A stretch of DNA of 64,000 nucleotides from Coprinellus micaceus. Its lineage: Eukaryota > Basidiomycota > Agaricomycetes > Agaricales > Psathyrellaceae. Under the pieces are notes generated by a model, which was not told where the DNA came from, did no database searches, and saw nothing but the letters and a program-made list of their open reading frames with translations. Below are positions 42,249 through 53,566 of this stretch, piece by piece. Numbering within the stretch: position 1 is the first letter of the stretch; every line of letters begins with the position of its first letter. The stretch spans positions 2,542,001 to 2,606,000 of the forward strand of contig OX596340.1 in NCBI GenBank assembly GCA_951394405.1, written 5' to 3'. The translations under genes were made by a program, and so were the position numbers.

Positions 42249-43795
42249 ATGCCATCGACGAAACCCATGTTTCACCGTACGGTGTGCCTTTTGGCTACAA
42301 CCAACAACGCCCCAGGCACTCAGGACGCTGAAATCATCCACGAAACTATCAACGAGATTGACCGGGAAATCGCCACCAAGAAGTCACTTCTCCTGGCGTT
42401 GGAGCAGCAACTCGAAGATCTCGAACGCGAATGCAAGTTCTTCAAGCCGATGCTGTCTTCTATGCGCAGAATGCCTCTAAAGGTTCTTGGAGAGATCTTC
42501 GACCAGGTACTCGGTGACAGCCCGAGCAAAGGAGAGCTGGCCGCCTTATGCCGGGTGTGCAAGAGCTGGCGCGACGCCGCCTATTCTGTTCCCAAATTTT
42601 GGCAAATGGTGACTTTGAACCCGTATGAACAATCAGTATCGGTTCAATCGCTGGTTCAACCGCGCTCGGGGCCTCCAACGGACCCTACGCACAGAGGCTC
42701 GGGAATATTGCACTCCTCCCGTCGACGGCAAGCCGGTTTCCGCCAGGGAGCAGTGCTTAGGTCATGGGAAGTGCCCCTTATCCAAGCGAGGGCTGGCGAA
42801 CATTCTTCACCGCGTATCGCTGGATAATGTCATTCTCAGATGCTCGACACCTCAATGCCTTGAGGTCCTGTCATCCAATATCAAGGGTTCGCCTCCCACG
42901 GAGGATTCACTTGACCCATCTAAATGGAGGTTCGTCAAGTCGGTCACCATCGCTTGGGGTTGGGTAGAACACTGGGTGACGTTGGGGCCCTCGGCTTTCA
43001 CATTCGTTCCGAATAATCTTCAAACCCTGGAGCTTCGTATCCCCCCTCTCAGCTTGCTCAGCAATAGGTCGTCCCTGGGAATCAACGTCCCTGGTTCCAT
43101 CCTAAGCCCCCTCACCTCCCTTCAGCTAACCTGCGATTGGGGCGCGGACTACCTCTTCAAGATCCTGCAACACTGCGGAAATCTAGAGACGGTTTCCATC
43201 GAGCTCGATAGAGAAGCGCTTGTTTGGAACGACATGGAGGATCCTTTTACGCAGAAAATCATTGAACGCGGTGTTATCCTTCCCAAGTTGAAGACAGCCC
43301 ACTTTGACAGGGTCCACCCGCCTACTGTGCACACCCTCAAGCACCTGAGGGTGCCTGCACTATCCAACCTTTTCATTCGCTTTGGAGAAGATGACTGGGC
43401 CCCGGAAAGTGACCGGACTTTCATGGAAAACATGGACGCGGACGAGGGTTCCGCTTTTGGAAGCTTCCTGAGTGGAGAGCACGACACTCTACATGCTATA
43501 GAGTCTCCTCTGCATCACAAATGGGGTCTTCGAAGGCGACGCCCTCTTCAACTCCCTGCAAAAGCTCCCTTCCCTCAAACAACTAGCACTGGACAATGCG
43601 GTCTTCAGCAGCGATACATTCGCCAGGCTCTCTTCACGAAATGCGTTTCCGAAGCTCCGTAGCCTCGAGCTTCTGAATCTTCACACCAACCCCGCCAATA
43701 TCTCCGGCCTGGAAGCGTTTGTAGACAAGCGTAAAGTCTTGTTTGAGACGTCCATGTGTCGATCTACAGAGTGTGGGACCTGTACGGGCTTATAG
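42249..43795 (+). pseudogene. F-box/LRR protein copy 8, two frameshifts
   Basis: Frame 1 runs from MPSTKPMFHRTVCLLATT through the F-box core MRRMPLKVLGEIFDQVL and CRVCKSWRDAA to about 42650. A shift there moves to RWFNRARGLQRTLRTEA and the Cys linker (QCLGHGKCPLSK, CSTPQCLEVL) and LRRs. Near 43500 a single extra C shifts frame again; correct reading resumes with ITNGVFEGDALFN and ends SMCRSTECGTCTGL with TAG at 43793-43795. All parts of the family are present, so this is a young pseudogene, or two base errors in the assembly. Confidence 0.75.
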
Positions 43796-44262
43796 GTGAG
43801 CGATCCTTGCATCTGCTCTCAAGCCATTACGGTACCGACACCCTTGTTCACAGACGCATCCCCCTGCAAGGTGGGGTTCCAACGATACCCAGTATGTTGT
43901 CCTTTTCAATGAACACAGGGCGTAGAAACCTTCTCTCCTCCGTAGTAATCCTCTAGTGCGCATAAATATGAATCATTTGGAATAAGCGCAGTCTCTCCCA
44001 ACATCGCTTAGCACCTTGCGGGAGGACGATGCCGGTATCAGGTTCCAATATACCTGAGGGCTACTTCGGAACCTCTGGGCTTGGTGCGTGTGTCTGACGG
44101 CCGACTGGCTCGGGGGGCATTGATAACCCATCAACGTGTGCTCAGGTAAGGTCTCTTGGGAACGCCCCCTCGGGTATATTGGAATACAGAATGTCCAGAG
44201 AAGAGGTATCGTGGGTGCATTGAGGCCACATCTCCCTGGGAGTTGGACTTGCCGAATTGGGA

Positions 44263-44274
44263 CTTAAGCGCCCG
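44263..44274. promoter_or_regulatory. CTTAAGCGCCCG motif upstream of F-box copy 9
   Basis: About 170 nt before the ATG at 44440, followed by TATTTGCCCCTGTTTGACA. Best example of the bipartite arrangement. Confidence 0.4.
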
Positions 44275-44439
44275 TCGCCACCTATTTGCCCCTGTTTGAC
44301 AACAGCCTCACTGGAGTGATCATTTCGTTGCGTTGGCTCTTTCTTCCTCCCATAACCTCGCCTGGACTCCAATCTCGTTTCCTACGTCGTACTCTGCTAT
44401 AACTAACCAACAACACTCCCGCCCTCCGAAATCCCGATT

Positions 44440-45996
44440 ATGGCGTCCACCAGGCCCGAATTCCAAGCGCTGTCCCACTTTGCAACGACCAACGCTGCCC
44501 CGAGCGCCCAAGATGCTGCGTTCATCCTCAAGATAGTGCAGGAAATCGACCTAAAAGCAGCAGACAAAAGATCTCGACTCCTCGCAATCGAGTATGAATT
44601 ACGGGAACTCGAGCGCGAGCGCAAGTTCTTCAAGCCGATGCTCTCGCCATTGCGACGAATTCCCTTGGAGATTCTGGGGGAAATATTCACCTACGCCGTG
44701 GACACCGAGAATAGAGATAACGCAATGCTAGCGTCTATCTCGCGCGTGTCTCGTGGTTGGCATGAAGCTGCGCTTCTCTTCCCTCGCCTATGGAACGACA
44801 TCACCATAAATCCATCGTCCGCGAAACTATCATACGAAGGAGTCGCCACCTGGCTGGCACGCTCTAGGGTGGTCCAAAAAACGGTGCGAGTGACGTGTTC
44901 CGAATGCGCCCTGCCTTCCAAGATCATGCGCGAAGAACATCTTGCCCATCCCCGATGCTCGGCCGGCCGAAACGGCCGGGAGTGTGTTTTCTCCAACCGC
45001 GACGGACTCGTGAAGATCCTCACCCAAACACCCCTCCTGGAGTGCGTTGAAGTTTGCCCTCCCACACCCAAATGCTTCAAGACCTTGGCAAGGTCTCTCC
45101 AGGACTTCCGCACCTCGTCCCAACCGTCCTTTTGGGACGATGTTAAACTCTTCACTCTCTCGACAGTCCTCTGGAAAGACCTCTGGAGCAATAGCTACGG
45201 AGACGCATTCAAATTCCTGCCCCCATCCATGATGAAACTCGGGCTGAAGTTGCCCGTGTATTTCCACATATCGAGAGAGACTGAGGAGCCAGAATTCGGG
45301 ATCCCTCTAACGTTATTACGACGCATCACTTCATTCACCCTCAAATCCGACTGGCCCGCATGGGCCATATACAATGGCCTGCAGCACTGCACCAACCTCA
45401 AAAACCTCACGCTCGACTTGGATTTCAGCGAGGAATTCTGTCGGAGCGACGCAAAGTGGAAGCACGGTCTCCGACTCCCGGCCTTGAAGACGCTTCGCCT
45501 TAAATCCACCCAAGGCCGTGCATTCTTCGGCCTGCAGCATTTGAAGATGCCCGCCTTGCAAGAGCTTTCAGTAAGCTTCGGAAGCAACGACTGGCTGCCC
45601 GACGAAGACGACAGGTGTATGATGATCATCAACTCGCGTGGGGTCACCCGCCCATTCGCTGCCTTCCTACGTGGCAACGTCGATACTCCTCCCACACTCG
45701 AAACTCTCCGAATCACTCATGGTATCTTCAAAGGCGACTATCTTTTGAGCGCAATTCAAGGCCTCTCCAGCCTCAAGAGGCTCATCTTGGACAACACAGA
45801 ATTCGACACTGCCACGTTTTCCAAACTATCCGACCCGCAACTGAGCTCCTTAGAACTACTCCGCTTACATGACAAGCTGTCGGTGGATAGCTTCCCTGGA
45901 CTTCAAGGATACATCGACAAACATGGCACTCGGCTGACGGTCAGCCTCGGATGCGCGTGGTCCGATTGTAGGACTTGTTTCCCGGATTTATACTAG
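44440..45996 (+). CDS. F-box/LRR protein copy 9 (intact)
   Basis: 518 residues, intronless, start MASTRPEFQALSHFATT. Coiled coil about 30-65; F-box core LRRIPLEILGEIFTYAV with SRVSRGWHEAA (the usual Cys of CRVCK is Ser here). Cys linker is longer than in relatives: CSECALPSKI, HPRCSAGRNGRECVFS, CPPTPKCFKTL. LRRs include TSFTLKSDWPAWAIYNGL, LETLRITHGIF and LKRLILDNTEF. Tail LGCAWSDCRTCFPDLY. Last member of the plus-strand array 6-9. Predicted SCF adaptor of unknown target. Confidence 0.88.
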   Translation: MASTRPEFQALSHFATTNAAPSAQDAAFILKIVQEIDLKAADKRSRLLAIEYELRELERERKFFKPMLSPLRRIPLEILGEIFTYAVDTENRDNAMLASISRVSRGWHEAALLFPRLWNDITINPSSAKLSYEGVATWLARSRVVQKTVRVTCSECALPSKIMREEHLAHPRCSAGRNGRECVFSNRDGLVKILTQTPLLECVEVCPPTPKCFKTLARSLQDFRTSSQPSFWDDVKLFTLSTVLWKDLWSNSYGDAFKFLPPSMMKLGLKLPVYFHISRETEEPEFGIPLTLLRRITSFTLKSDWPAWAIYNGLQHCTNLKNLTLDLDFSEEFCRSDAKWKHGLRLPALKTLRLKSTQGRAFFGLQHLKMPALQELSVSFGSNDWLPDEDDRCMMIINSRGVTRPFAAFLRGNVDTPPTLETLRITHGIFKGDYLLSAIQGLSSLKRLILDNTEFDTATFSKLSDPQLSSLELLRLHDKLSVDSFPGLQGYIDKHGTRLTVSLGCAWSDCRTCFPDLY

Positions 45997-46810
45997 TGAG
46001 CCCCTCGCTCATCGTCCGTCAAACAGCCGCGCTGATCAGCCCACCTTCCAGGCCATTGTTCCCTGGCTAAAATTTAGCCCTCCTTAAGCCTCCATATCTG
46101 TGCTGTTGTGGCATCGTCGCCACCGTAAACATAGAATACAATAACAATGGGCAGCACCGAGCTGCACCTAGGAATCATAGTAAGGGCACAAAAGGTGTCG
46201 GTCAAAGACGGACGGGGGAGAGATGATCTGTAAACGAACACCCACATATACACAATCCTCTGGAATGATAGGACAATGGAGACAATAAAGAAAACACCAG
46301 GGTAACACAAACAACATGGCGAACAAGACCCAGATAGGTACGTCGTAGGTACAGGAGTCCTACGTCCAAATATGCAGTAACGTACATGTACAACAAACAC
46401 CATGCCTGTTTTGAATGCAAGAATGCTAATGGGATGTGTGTGATACAGACGGATGCGGAGGAGGTCATGAATGGGTCGTGGACGAAAACAATGAAGACCA
46501 AGAAGTAGGAGAGATGAATAAGTACAAGAACAACCCTAAAAGAAGGGCCAGATGCCAGAAGCCTGGCCTTCACAGGCGTAGCATGAATGGAGAAGTAGCG
46601 GATGGCAACACGGCGGCGGGGTTTGGCAGCATCGCGAACCCGGCGGCGGAATCCAAGATAGCGAATGGGATGATCGTGCATGCTGGCAAGCCATGCAGCG
46701 GTCGAGACAGGGGAGAGTCTGAGGCGGGTCGCCGGCGGGGTGGGTGGGGTGACAGGAGTAATGATATGTGTGGGGGAAGATGTTGGCGTTGAACCCCGGT
46801 TCGGCAGTCC
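45997..46810. other. Convergent 3' flanks of F-box copy 9 and the MYND gene
   Basis: No gene is supported on either strand. The minus-strand open frames are hydrophobic but lack a start context and family resemblance. Confidence 0.45.
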
Positions 46811-48184
46811 CTACATCTTTACACAAACTCGTTTATGCTCCTCCCAATCCATCCGCTGATGCTCCGATGAACAGTACTTCACAAGCTTGCACCTGCTGCA
46901 CAACTGCCCATGATTCGCCTTGACCTCCATACTATCCTCTGAGCCCTCGCTGCTCCCACTACTGGATTCGCCGGATGAATGATCACGGTCGTGATTCATG
47001 CCCTGCCAGAAACAGACATCACAGTCTATCCAGTTGCACATTTCCCTCTGGCGCACGCGTTCGAGCTTCTTGGCCACCTTCGAACCGTCCTTCTTCCTCT
47101 TCGGCACTCGGATCTGCAAAACTGGGGCCGTCTCAAGCCCCCGCCTGGGGAACCGGATCATCTCGCAGTCGTCTGTACAGCATGGGTTCGGGCAGCCTGT
47201 GGGGTAGTCATAGAAGATGTCCTCGTCGGGGACGTAGGAGGGGTGGGTGAAGAAAATTTGGGAGTATGACGTGTTTTGGTGGGAGAAGAGAACGAAGAAG
47301 CGCGGCCGTTTCTCATAGAGGATGGCGCGTACTGTGAGGTCGATTTGGGGGAAACAGGGTGTCCGACGCTGGGCGAGGAGCTTGTGACAGAGGCGGTGAT
47401 CTGGTGAGTGTACGATCGTTGATAGACCGGGGTGGGGGGTGAAGATGAGACCATATCGCGGGTAAATAGGGGGTGAAACGACATGAATGTAAGGCGGGCA
47501 TCCTCAACAGAAACAGAAAGTAGACGTACGTTCAGCCTGAATCCTCCGTTCCACGCTGGGTTTACATGGGGTCCCAAAGCTATGCCGACACACCATTTTG
47601 AAGTACTCGGTAACGTCGTCCATCTCCTGGCGTTTGAGGTCGGTTACGATGATAAATACCTCGTCGCATCCGGTATCGTGCATTCCGCGTAGCAACATGA
47701 GCTCTGGTAACTAGAAAGTGATGGATTAGCCGAGATGGGATGGAAATGGCGACGACGCGGACAATCAGATAGAGCGACGTCCACACCTCGAGCGAGTGCT
47801 ACTCACCATTGTGAACACGACAGGCAGCATCGAGAGCTTTCTCTCCGACATGGAGTGATGATGATAGACGTGGGTCGTCCACGTCCTGTCCAGGGGTATC
47901 AACCTCCCCGTGTCGACCGTCCTGCAGAACACGTTTTCTGGCAAAAACTCGCCCTTGTTCCAGGCGATAATCTGCTTCAGCTGGGCCGATATACGATGGT
48001 GGTGCCTTCGTTCGCGGACATCCCTGAACCATTCATGGTACGCATCGTGTGCGCTACTGCGGTGGTCGAGCCACTTTTCGATGAGCATATCGGTGCTATC
48101 GTGATCGAGGGTGGTCTTGACGAGCTCTGACATTTCGAGGCTCGGGGGATGGAATATGGAGTAATGGCGCTGTCGTTTGGGCAT
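46811..48184 (-). CDS. MYND-type zinc-finger protein with C-terminal finger
   Basis: Three exons: 48184..47807, 47710..47530 and 47400..46811, giving 382 residues. The first intron is GTGAGT/TTTCTAG. The second (129 nt) is GTACGT/CACCAG and leaves the frame intact. The N-terminal part (YSIFHPPSLEMSELVKTTL, HDAYHEWFRDVRERR) is of unknown fold. A Cys group (CPNPCCTDDC) and the split MYND finger follow: CNWIDCDVC, an acidic Ser-rich linker, then CSRCKLVKYCSSEHQRMDW and HKRVC at the extreme end. MYND fingers bind partner proteins. The start may instead be 48280 in the same frame. It lies head-to-tail with the NNRE gene, only about 160 nt downstream. Confidence 0.8.
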
Positions 48185-48344
48185 ATTGGACCAGTGGACT
48201 CGGGCGATGGTGGTGGTCAGGAGCAAAAGCGGTGCAATCTCCCTTTGTCTTGCAGGCAAATAAACAAGTGCCCGAGACATTCACGAACACGCCGGCCCTA
48301 CAGAGCACGCATCACGTTACTAATTGGCAAATAGGGGCTACAGC

Positions 48345-49512
48345 TCAGAGATTCTCCTTCGCGACCGATGGTAGTTCTACGATTTGCTCAAAGCCTGGAT
48401 AGTCAGGGATATTGAGCTCATGCTTCTTGTCCAGGTTTCTGCGGGAAATGTTAGCGAGCACCTAATTGTGCAGCTTAGAAACCCACTTTGGCACGAACCG
48501 TCCTCCCAAGAAATGCCTTCCAGTGAAATCTTTCACGCCCTCCTTTGGTGCAGTCAAGCTGATCAAGACGTCCGGATTCAAACCCAAACCAGCGTCGTTT
48601 CCTTTCTCGACGTCCCACCCACTTGGAATATCCACGGATACGATGGGCAGGCGTGATTCGGTGAGCAACGGCAGAACCTTGTCGAATGGAGCGCGGATGG
48701 GAGGCTTGAAGGAGAAACCGAATATCGTGTCGAGAATGACGTCAGTCATTTTCAACGTTGCCTTCAGGTCGTCTATTCCCTCAGAAGGAGGGAGGATGGG
48801 GATATCCATGTTCTCGCACTGCTTCGCGAGCCGCTGTGGGTAGGCAGAACACATCAACCAAAGGCCCAGATACAGGCTGGATGCACCTGGCCTACTTTAT
48901 AGATATCCTTGGATCCTGGCTGCAGGACGATTCAGAGATGCATGCGTAGTTTGAGCCTAGCAAGCATCACACCTTGGGCATGTAGACAGTGGGCTGATAC
49001 CCAAACATGCCTATACGACCGCAAGTACTTCAGCCAAACGGTCCTTTGAGCCCAAAACGCCTCGCACCTAAATGACGCGCTGCGACAAGTCCGTCTCCAC
49101 CTATGGGGAAGACAAGCGAGCTCTCTCAGCTTTATTCAGTTCCAAAAAGGTCCATCGTCCGTCCAGGACCGACCTTGGTTTCCGGGTCCGCAACACACAA
49201 GCACACGCGGATATGTGGTCTTCTGATAGCACGTCGCAAGTGTTTGAGCACACGCAAGGCCCGCCAGCTCCATTAGCTGCGCATTTTACCCCCTTAGCGT
49301 ATGCGTTCTACTGGGGCATTGTGGGGCCGACTCACCTGGTCGATGCTGAATGCTCCAACCGTGCTCATCAGCTCTTCATCGATCTAGACAAGCGACGAAG
49401 GGGATAAAGTCGGCATTTTCGGGTCGTAATCACACCCATAGCGTAACTGGAGAGAGACTTCTCGAGTTCTCACCTGCTGGGCCACTCTCGCGGTGATATA
49501 GCGCAACGACAT
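48345..49512 (-). CDS. NNRE: NAD(P)H-hydrate epimerase
   Basis: Repairs damaged NAD(P)H by interconverting the R and S epimers of NAD(P)HX so that the dehydratase can restore the cofactor. 241 residues, the usual length, in eight exons: 49512..49474, 49383..49336, 49276..49174, 49100..49068, 49010..48973, 48919..48896, 48833..48487, 48438..48345. Start [18 protein letters not shown] matches the family. YjeF-N motifs in order: [11 protein letters not shown], the nucleotide loop [17 protein letters not shown] (across an intron), [23 protein letters not shown], and [14 protein letters not shown] with the catalytic-site Asp. The end FVPK then [12 protein letters not shown] is typical. Exons 4-6 are only 24-38 nt. 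Confidence 0.93.
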
Positions 49513-50052
49513 GGTGGTTGTTCAGGTGGAAAGTGTGTTCAAAGTCCGCTCGGCGTACGGGCGGCTAATCGCGTCATAGGCTGAGTTAGGGGCCACTTGC
49601 CTCAATTGGGCAAGGGCCCCTATGGACGCTCCTATCGCCTTTCCTCTCCCAATTCGCGACCTCGATTGGGGCATCTAACACGACCTGCCATGTAATTAGG
49701 TGTGCCATATGACTTCTTTAGCATTCGAATGGGTGATCGAAAGATTATTACACGGAAGTGGGAGGGAACTTCGTCCGCACCGCCCAGCGAGCGCATTGAT
49801 ATTATTTGCGCCCTGGCTTTTGGCTCAAGGGGGTATAATACGGCCATACACAGCGAGAATCTCCATATCAAATCGTGAAGATACGGTATAAGATGGAATT
49901 AGTCACTTCAAAAGCACTCCTTGCACCCCGAGCGCACGTACAGAGCAATTTCTGACTGGGCGATGATAACACAACAACTGGCGGCTACCATGAACACAAG
50001 GAAAGGTCATATTCATGTAAATACTCACGAACCTGGGCTACTCACCGGCGAC
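49513..50052. other. Intergenic
   Basis: Promoter of NNRE and 3' flank of F-box copy 10. Nothing recognisable. Confidence 0.5.
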
Positions 50053-51705
50053 TCAATAATCATCATCTTCAGACTCGTATCCGGTAAGATAGAAATACCG
50101 TTTCTCGTCCTTGGCCCAAGCCACCCGGTCGTGAACTGATAACTCCAGATCGACATTGCGCGCTTCAACGAACTCTCGCAAGAACGGGATCTCGCCTCCA
50201 ATGGGATATTTGAGCTTCGAGACTTCCACCTTTTTGAGCTGAGGGAGGCATTCTGGCCCGCCCTCATGAAGCTGCTGGAAGTCGTCGGCGTTTCCGGGGA
50301 TCCCAACCCATTCCAACTGAAGGTGGCGAAGTGAATCGAGATCGTGGAGGATATGATGTAGCGCGCCGTCGAAGAAAAAGAGGTTTTTCAAGTGCAGGTT
50401 CTGTAGGGTCGGCGGGGAGCTGCGGTCGCCGCGAATGAAGTCAGCGAGGACACGTCCGTCATGTGCTGCCATCGGACCGACATCATCTTCATCCTTGCTG
50501 AAGTTTGGGGTTGTATCGTCCCTGTCTACGCGGGAGTCCAAGTAGAAAGAGATCGACAGCTCCAATAGTGTAGGGGACTTGATGAGCTTGAGGGCCTCGA
50601 GCGATTTGGGAGAGATTTGACGAACGCGGAGATGTTGCAGCTTAGGAAGAGGTACGCCGTGTTCGATGAAATATGCTGTGCGAGGATCCGCATCATGACA
50701 CAGCAGAGGGTGGCCCGATAGGTCGACTTCCAGTGCCTTCAGATTGGTGCAGTGCTGTAGCGTGTTGAAGAGCGCACTGGGGGCCATCACCGCTTTGGCA
50801 TCGAACCTGACCTTCAAGGAAGTTAGGCCACCCATGGTTCCTTTCGGGATATGGAGGGGCGCTATCCAGGCCAATACAAGGAGAGGGGCAGCTTCTTGCC
50901 GCGGCACCGGAGGGAGATGGAGGGTGACTTCTGTGACTGACTGTGGGATGAGGGATAGTGCAGATATGGCGCTCGGGCTCAACCAGTCCGCCCATTTCGA
51001 GGCGGTCACTTCGAACGACTGAAGGAAGTTCCAGCCGTTATTTGCTTTTGTCTTTGGGGCCGCTTGGAGAGACTCCATGAAGTTTCGAAGACAGTTGGGC
51101 GTGGGGCAGTTCAGAGAAACGGATCGCCATGTCCCGGAAGTCTGCTTCAGGAGCTTGGGGAAGATGTCCCTGGAGAATAAGCACTTGCGACGTCCCGCGC
51201 AGCGGATACTCCTAAAGTTGCCCCATTCAACACCCCCGCAGCACGATGATGAAATCTCGATCTCCTTTGGAACGGTCCCTGCACGACTCGTCCACCTTGA
51301 GATCACCTCGAAGGGGAGTTTTGGGTTCTCTGCATTCACCCAGATGTTGGACCAAAGTCGAGGCGTGAGGCGAGCGGCGTCCCCCCAGCGTTTGCAGACT
51401 AACAATAGCTTGGAGACAGACTTTTGGTGGTTCCCGGGGCGCAGCTGGGATGTCGGTATCCCGAGGAAGATCTCCCCGAGAATCTCGAAGGGGACTCGCC
51501 GGATTGGTGCGAATATGGGCCTCAGTGACTCGAGACGGGCTGTGTTGACGGCGAGCTGGGACTCGATAATCGCAAGCTCTTGCAAGAGTTGGTGTCGCTG
51601 TCGTTCGCCTTCCTCAATCTCTTCTCGCACTGCAAGCACTTCGTGGTGAGTTGGAGAATCATTGTTATTGGAAAGCAGGTATTGTGCGTGTGGTGGCGAG
51701 GGCAT
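50053..51705 (-). CDS. F-box/LRR protein copy 10 (intact)
   Basis: 550 residues from MPSPPHAQYLLSNNND; the frame is open 50 codons upstream, but this start fits the family layout and the promoter-motif distance. Coiled coil about 25-60; F-box core IRRVPFEILGEIFLGIP with CKRWGDAA; Cys linker SCCGGVEWG, RCAGRRKCLFSR, CPTPNCLRNF. LRRs include LTSLKVRFDAKA, LQHLRVRQIS and LQNLHLKNLFF. The tail differs from copies 4-9: it is acidic and Tyr-rich (YFYLTGYESEDDDY) without the Cys pair. With copy 11 it forms a separate subgroup. Predicted SCF adaptor. Confidence 0.88.
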   Translation of the reverse strand: MPSPPHAQYLLSNNNDSPTHHEVLAVREEIEEGERQRHQLLQELAIIESQLAVNTARLESLRPIFAPIRRVPFEILGEIFLGIPTSQLRPGNHQKSVSKLLLVCKRWGDAARLTPRLWSNIWVNAENPKLPFEVISRWTSRAGTVPKEIEISSSCCGGVEWGNFRSIRCAGRRKCLFSRDIFPKLLKQTSGTWRSVSLNCPTPNCLRNFMESLQAAPKTKANNGWNFLQSFEVTASKWADWLSPSAISALSLIPQSVTEVTLHLPPVPRQEAAPLLVLAWIAPLHIPKGTMGGLTSLKVRFDAKAVMAPSALFNTLQHCTNLKALEVDLSGHPLLCHDADPRTAYFIEHGVPLPKLQHLRVRQISPKSLEALKLIKSPTLLELSISFYLDSRVDRDDTTPNFSKDEDDVGPMAAHDGRVLADFIRGDRSSPPTLQNLHLKNLFFFDGALHHILHDLDSLRHLQLEWVGIPGNADDFQQLHEGGPECLPQLKKVEVSKLKYPIGGEIPFLREFVEARNVDLELSVHDRVAWAKDEKRYFYLTGYESEDDDY

Positions 51706-51842
51706 AGGGACAGACAGTGGACACGCTGGGTGCGATGACGAAGTGAGGTTGAAGTGCGGAAACGAATCGGTCACAGCGTGGCCACCCGGATGCTTTCCCG
51801 CCGAATTCAAACCCCGCCTTGCGTCCGGCGAATGCTTCGACG

Positions 51843-51853
51843 GATAAGCGCCC
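51843..51853. promoter_or_regulatory. GATAAGCGCCC motif upstream of F-box copy 10
   Basis: About 140 nt upstream of the ATG at 51705, in the opposite orientation to that of copies 6, 8 and 9. Confidence 0.35.
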
Positions 51854-52022
51854 AAATCTAGAGCATGGTGGTTTTACTTTTACCCATAGCCAGAACTACA
51901 GGCCGGCTCGTTCACAAACCCTTCAGTCACTGCATAAATTCGTCACAAATGTCTCGGGCACAGATATAGTCGTTAAACCTCCATATCAGACGTTCGAAGC
52001 CACTAATAACAGAGGGTACTCC

Positions 52023-53566
52023 CTACCACATACCGGAATACATCATAGGATTCCTATACGTCTCATCCGAGTCCGAATCATATCCAAATCGAAGTTGCAG
52101 GTCCTCCTCCTCCTCCTTCTCCTTGCGCACCAGCGCCGATAGATAGTCGGGCATATACGTGACCGTCAGCCTAACGTCCCTTCCTTCTACGAAGCGCCGC
52201 AAGGATGGTATTTCGAAGTCAGGTGCATGTTTCAGGTTGAGAACATCCAATGTCTTGAGGTGGGATAGGTGTGGAATAAGGTTGGAGAAGTCACTGTCGT
52301 CGGCGGAAGGCCAAAGGAATTCAACCCATTCGAGTGTCAGATGCGTGAGGCGTCGAAGGTCGTGTAGGACACGGAAGAGAGCACCGTTGGCGAACGAAGC
52401 GGCCTTGATGTGGAGGGAGCGCAGCTGACTCTCCGTTTCCCCATCTCCGCGGATGGGGTCAACAAGGAGGTCCACGTCGGTAAATTCGCTGTTGTGGTTC
52501 GTGACGAAAGCCGGCGGACCGTACTCTCCAAGTCTATCCACGACGTCGTCTATCTCGAGCGACAGGTACATATCCAACAATAACGGCATTTTGAGGAGCT
52601 TCAACGCGTCCAATCCGCCGGAGTTGACCTGGGATAGGTGGAGGCGCCGTAATTTGGGGAGGAGTACCCCTTCCTGGAGGGGAACCATGGTTGGATCCAT
52701 TTCGGGTACGGTGAGCCATGCGAGCAAAAGGTCGATGGTCAGGGATTCGAGGTTTGTGCATTGTTTTAAGGTGTTGAATATGGGTGGTGCCATGATTTCG
52801 TACAGCCGACCAAACCGCAGCTCGAGGTTTGTTAGACTCTGTAGTCGTGACGTCGGAAGGGCGAGCGGTGTGTCCCAGTCTCCCCCAGCCCAGCCAGAGT
52901 CTTCGCCGGGCATGAGAATTGACAGCGAGGTAACGGACTGTGGGATGAAGGAGAAGAGGTTTTCCAGGCCGCCGATTTGGGTAGGCCAGAGGCTCCAAGT
53001 CCTTGCGCCAACTTCCAATGCCTTCACGTCGTTCCAGACGTTCGGTTGAATGTTCGGCTCGAATTCGTTGAGCGAGGTGACGAGATTATGGAGGCAGAAC
53101 GGGGTTGGGCAGCCCATAGATACTGTGCGCCAGCCTTGAGGGTATTTCTTCAAAATCTTCGGGAATAGAGGGTTGAGGAAGAGACATTGTTTACCTGCAC
53201 AAATCTCCTCCGGACAGAATCGCTCTCCCGAAGTCCCTCCACAAGAAGGCGAGGATATTTCCAAGCCCTTCGGCATTCTCCCCGCTCGGCCAACCCATGC
53301 AACGATTTCCTCGTACGATGGACATCGGTCACCTGGGCTCACCGAAACGTCGCACCAGAGTCGTGGAGTGAGGAGAGCCGCCTCCCTCCAACGCCTGCAG
53401 ACCGTCTGTGTTGATAATTCCTTGAGTGCGTCTCGGAAGGCACACAGAGAAATATTTCCCCAAGTACCTCGAGAGGGACTCATCGAGCGGCGAGAATGGC
53501 TTTGAGCACGTCCTCTTGAGTGTGAGACCCTTCGGTGGTTTGGAGTGGGGATTGTTCGTTGAGCAT
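52023..53566 (-). pseudogene. F-box/LRR protein copy 11, F-box broken
   Basis: The N-terminal frame (MLNEQSPLQTTEGSHTQED, ILAAR) hits TGA at 53482-53480 exactly where relatives have the second Arg of the RR pair before the F-box (a CGA to TGA change would explain it). The same frame then reads VPLEVLGEIFLCVPSETHS. A frameshift follows, and the rest is one long open frame from LKELSTQTVCRRWREAALL to 52023: Cys linker CGGTSGERF, CAGKQCLFL, CPTPFCLHNL; LRRs; acidic tail FGYDSDSDETY. An open reading frame of 486 codons remains but lacks the F-box. Sister of copy 10. Confidence 0.8.

Noticed and set aside
42249..43795. F-box copy 8 as an intron-containing functional gene
   Set aside because: No GT-AG pair fits at the two frame changes, and the family is intronless; single-base shifts explain the data.
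45997..46810. Hydrophobic minus-strand frames read as a membrane protein
   Set aside because: Frames overlap each other, have no start context and lie in the shared 3' flank of two genes.
48462..48500. NNRE ending at the TAG after VSKLHN
   Set aside because: A GTGGGT donor at 48486 and a CCGCAG acceptor restore the conserved terminal part ([12 protein letters not shown]), so the TAG lies in an intron.
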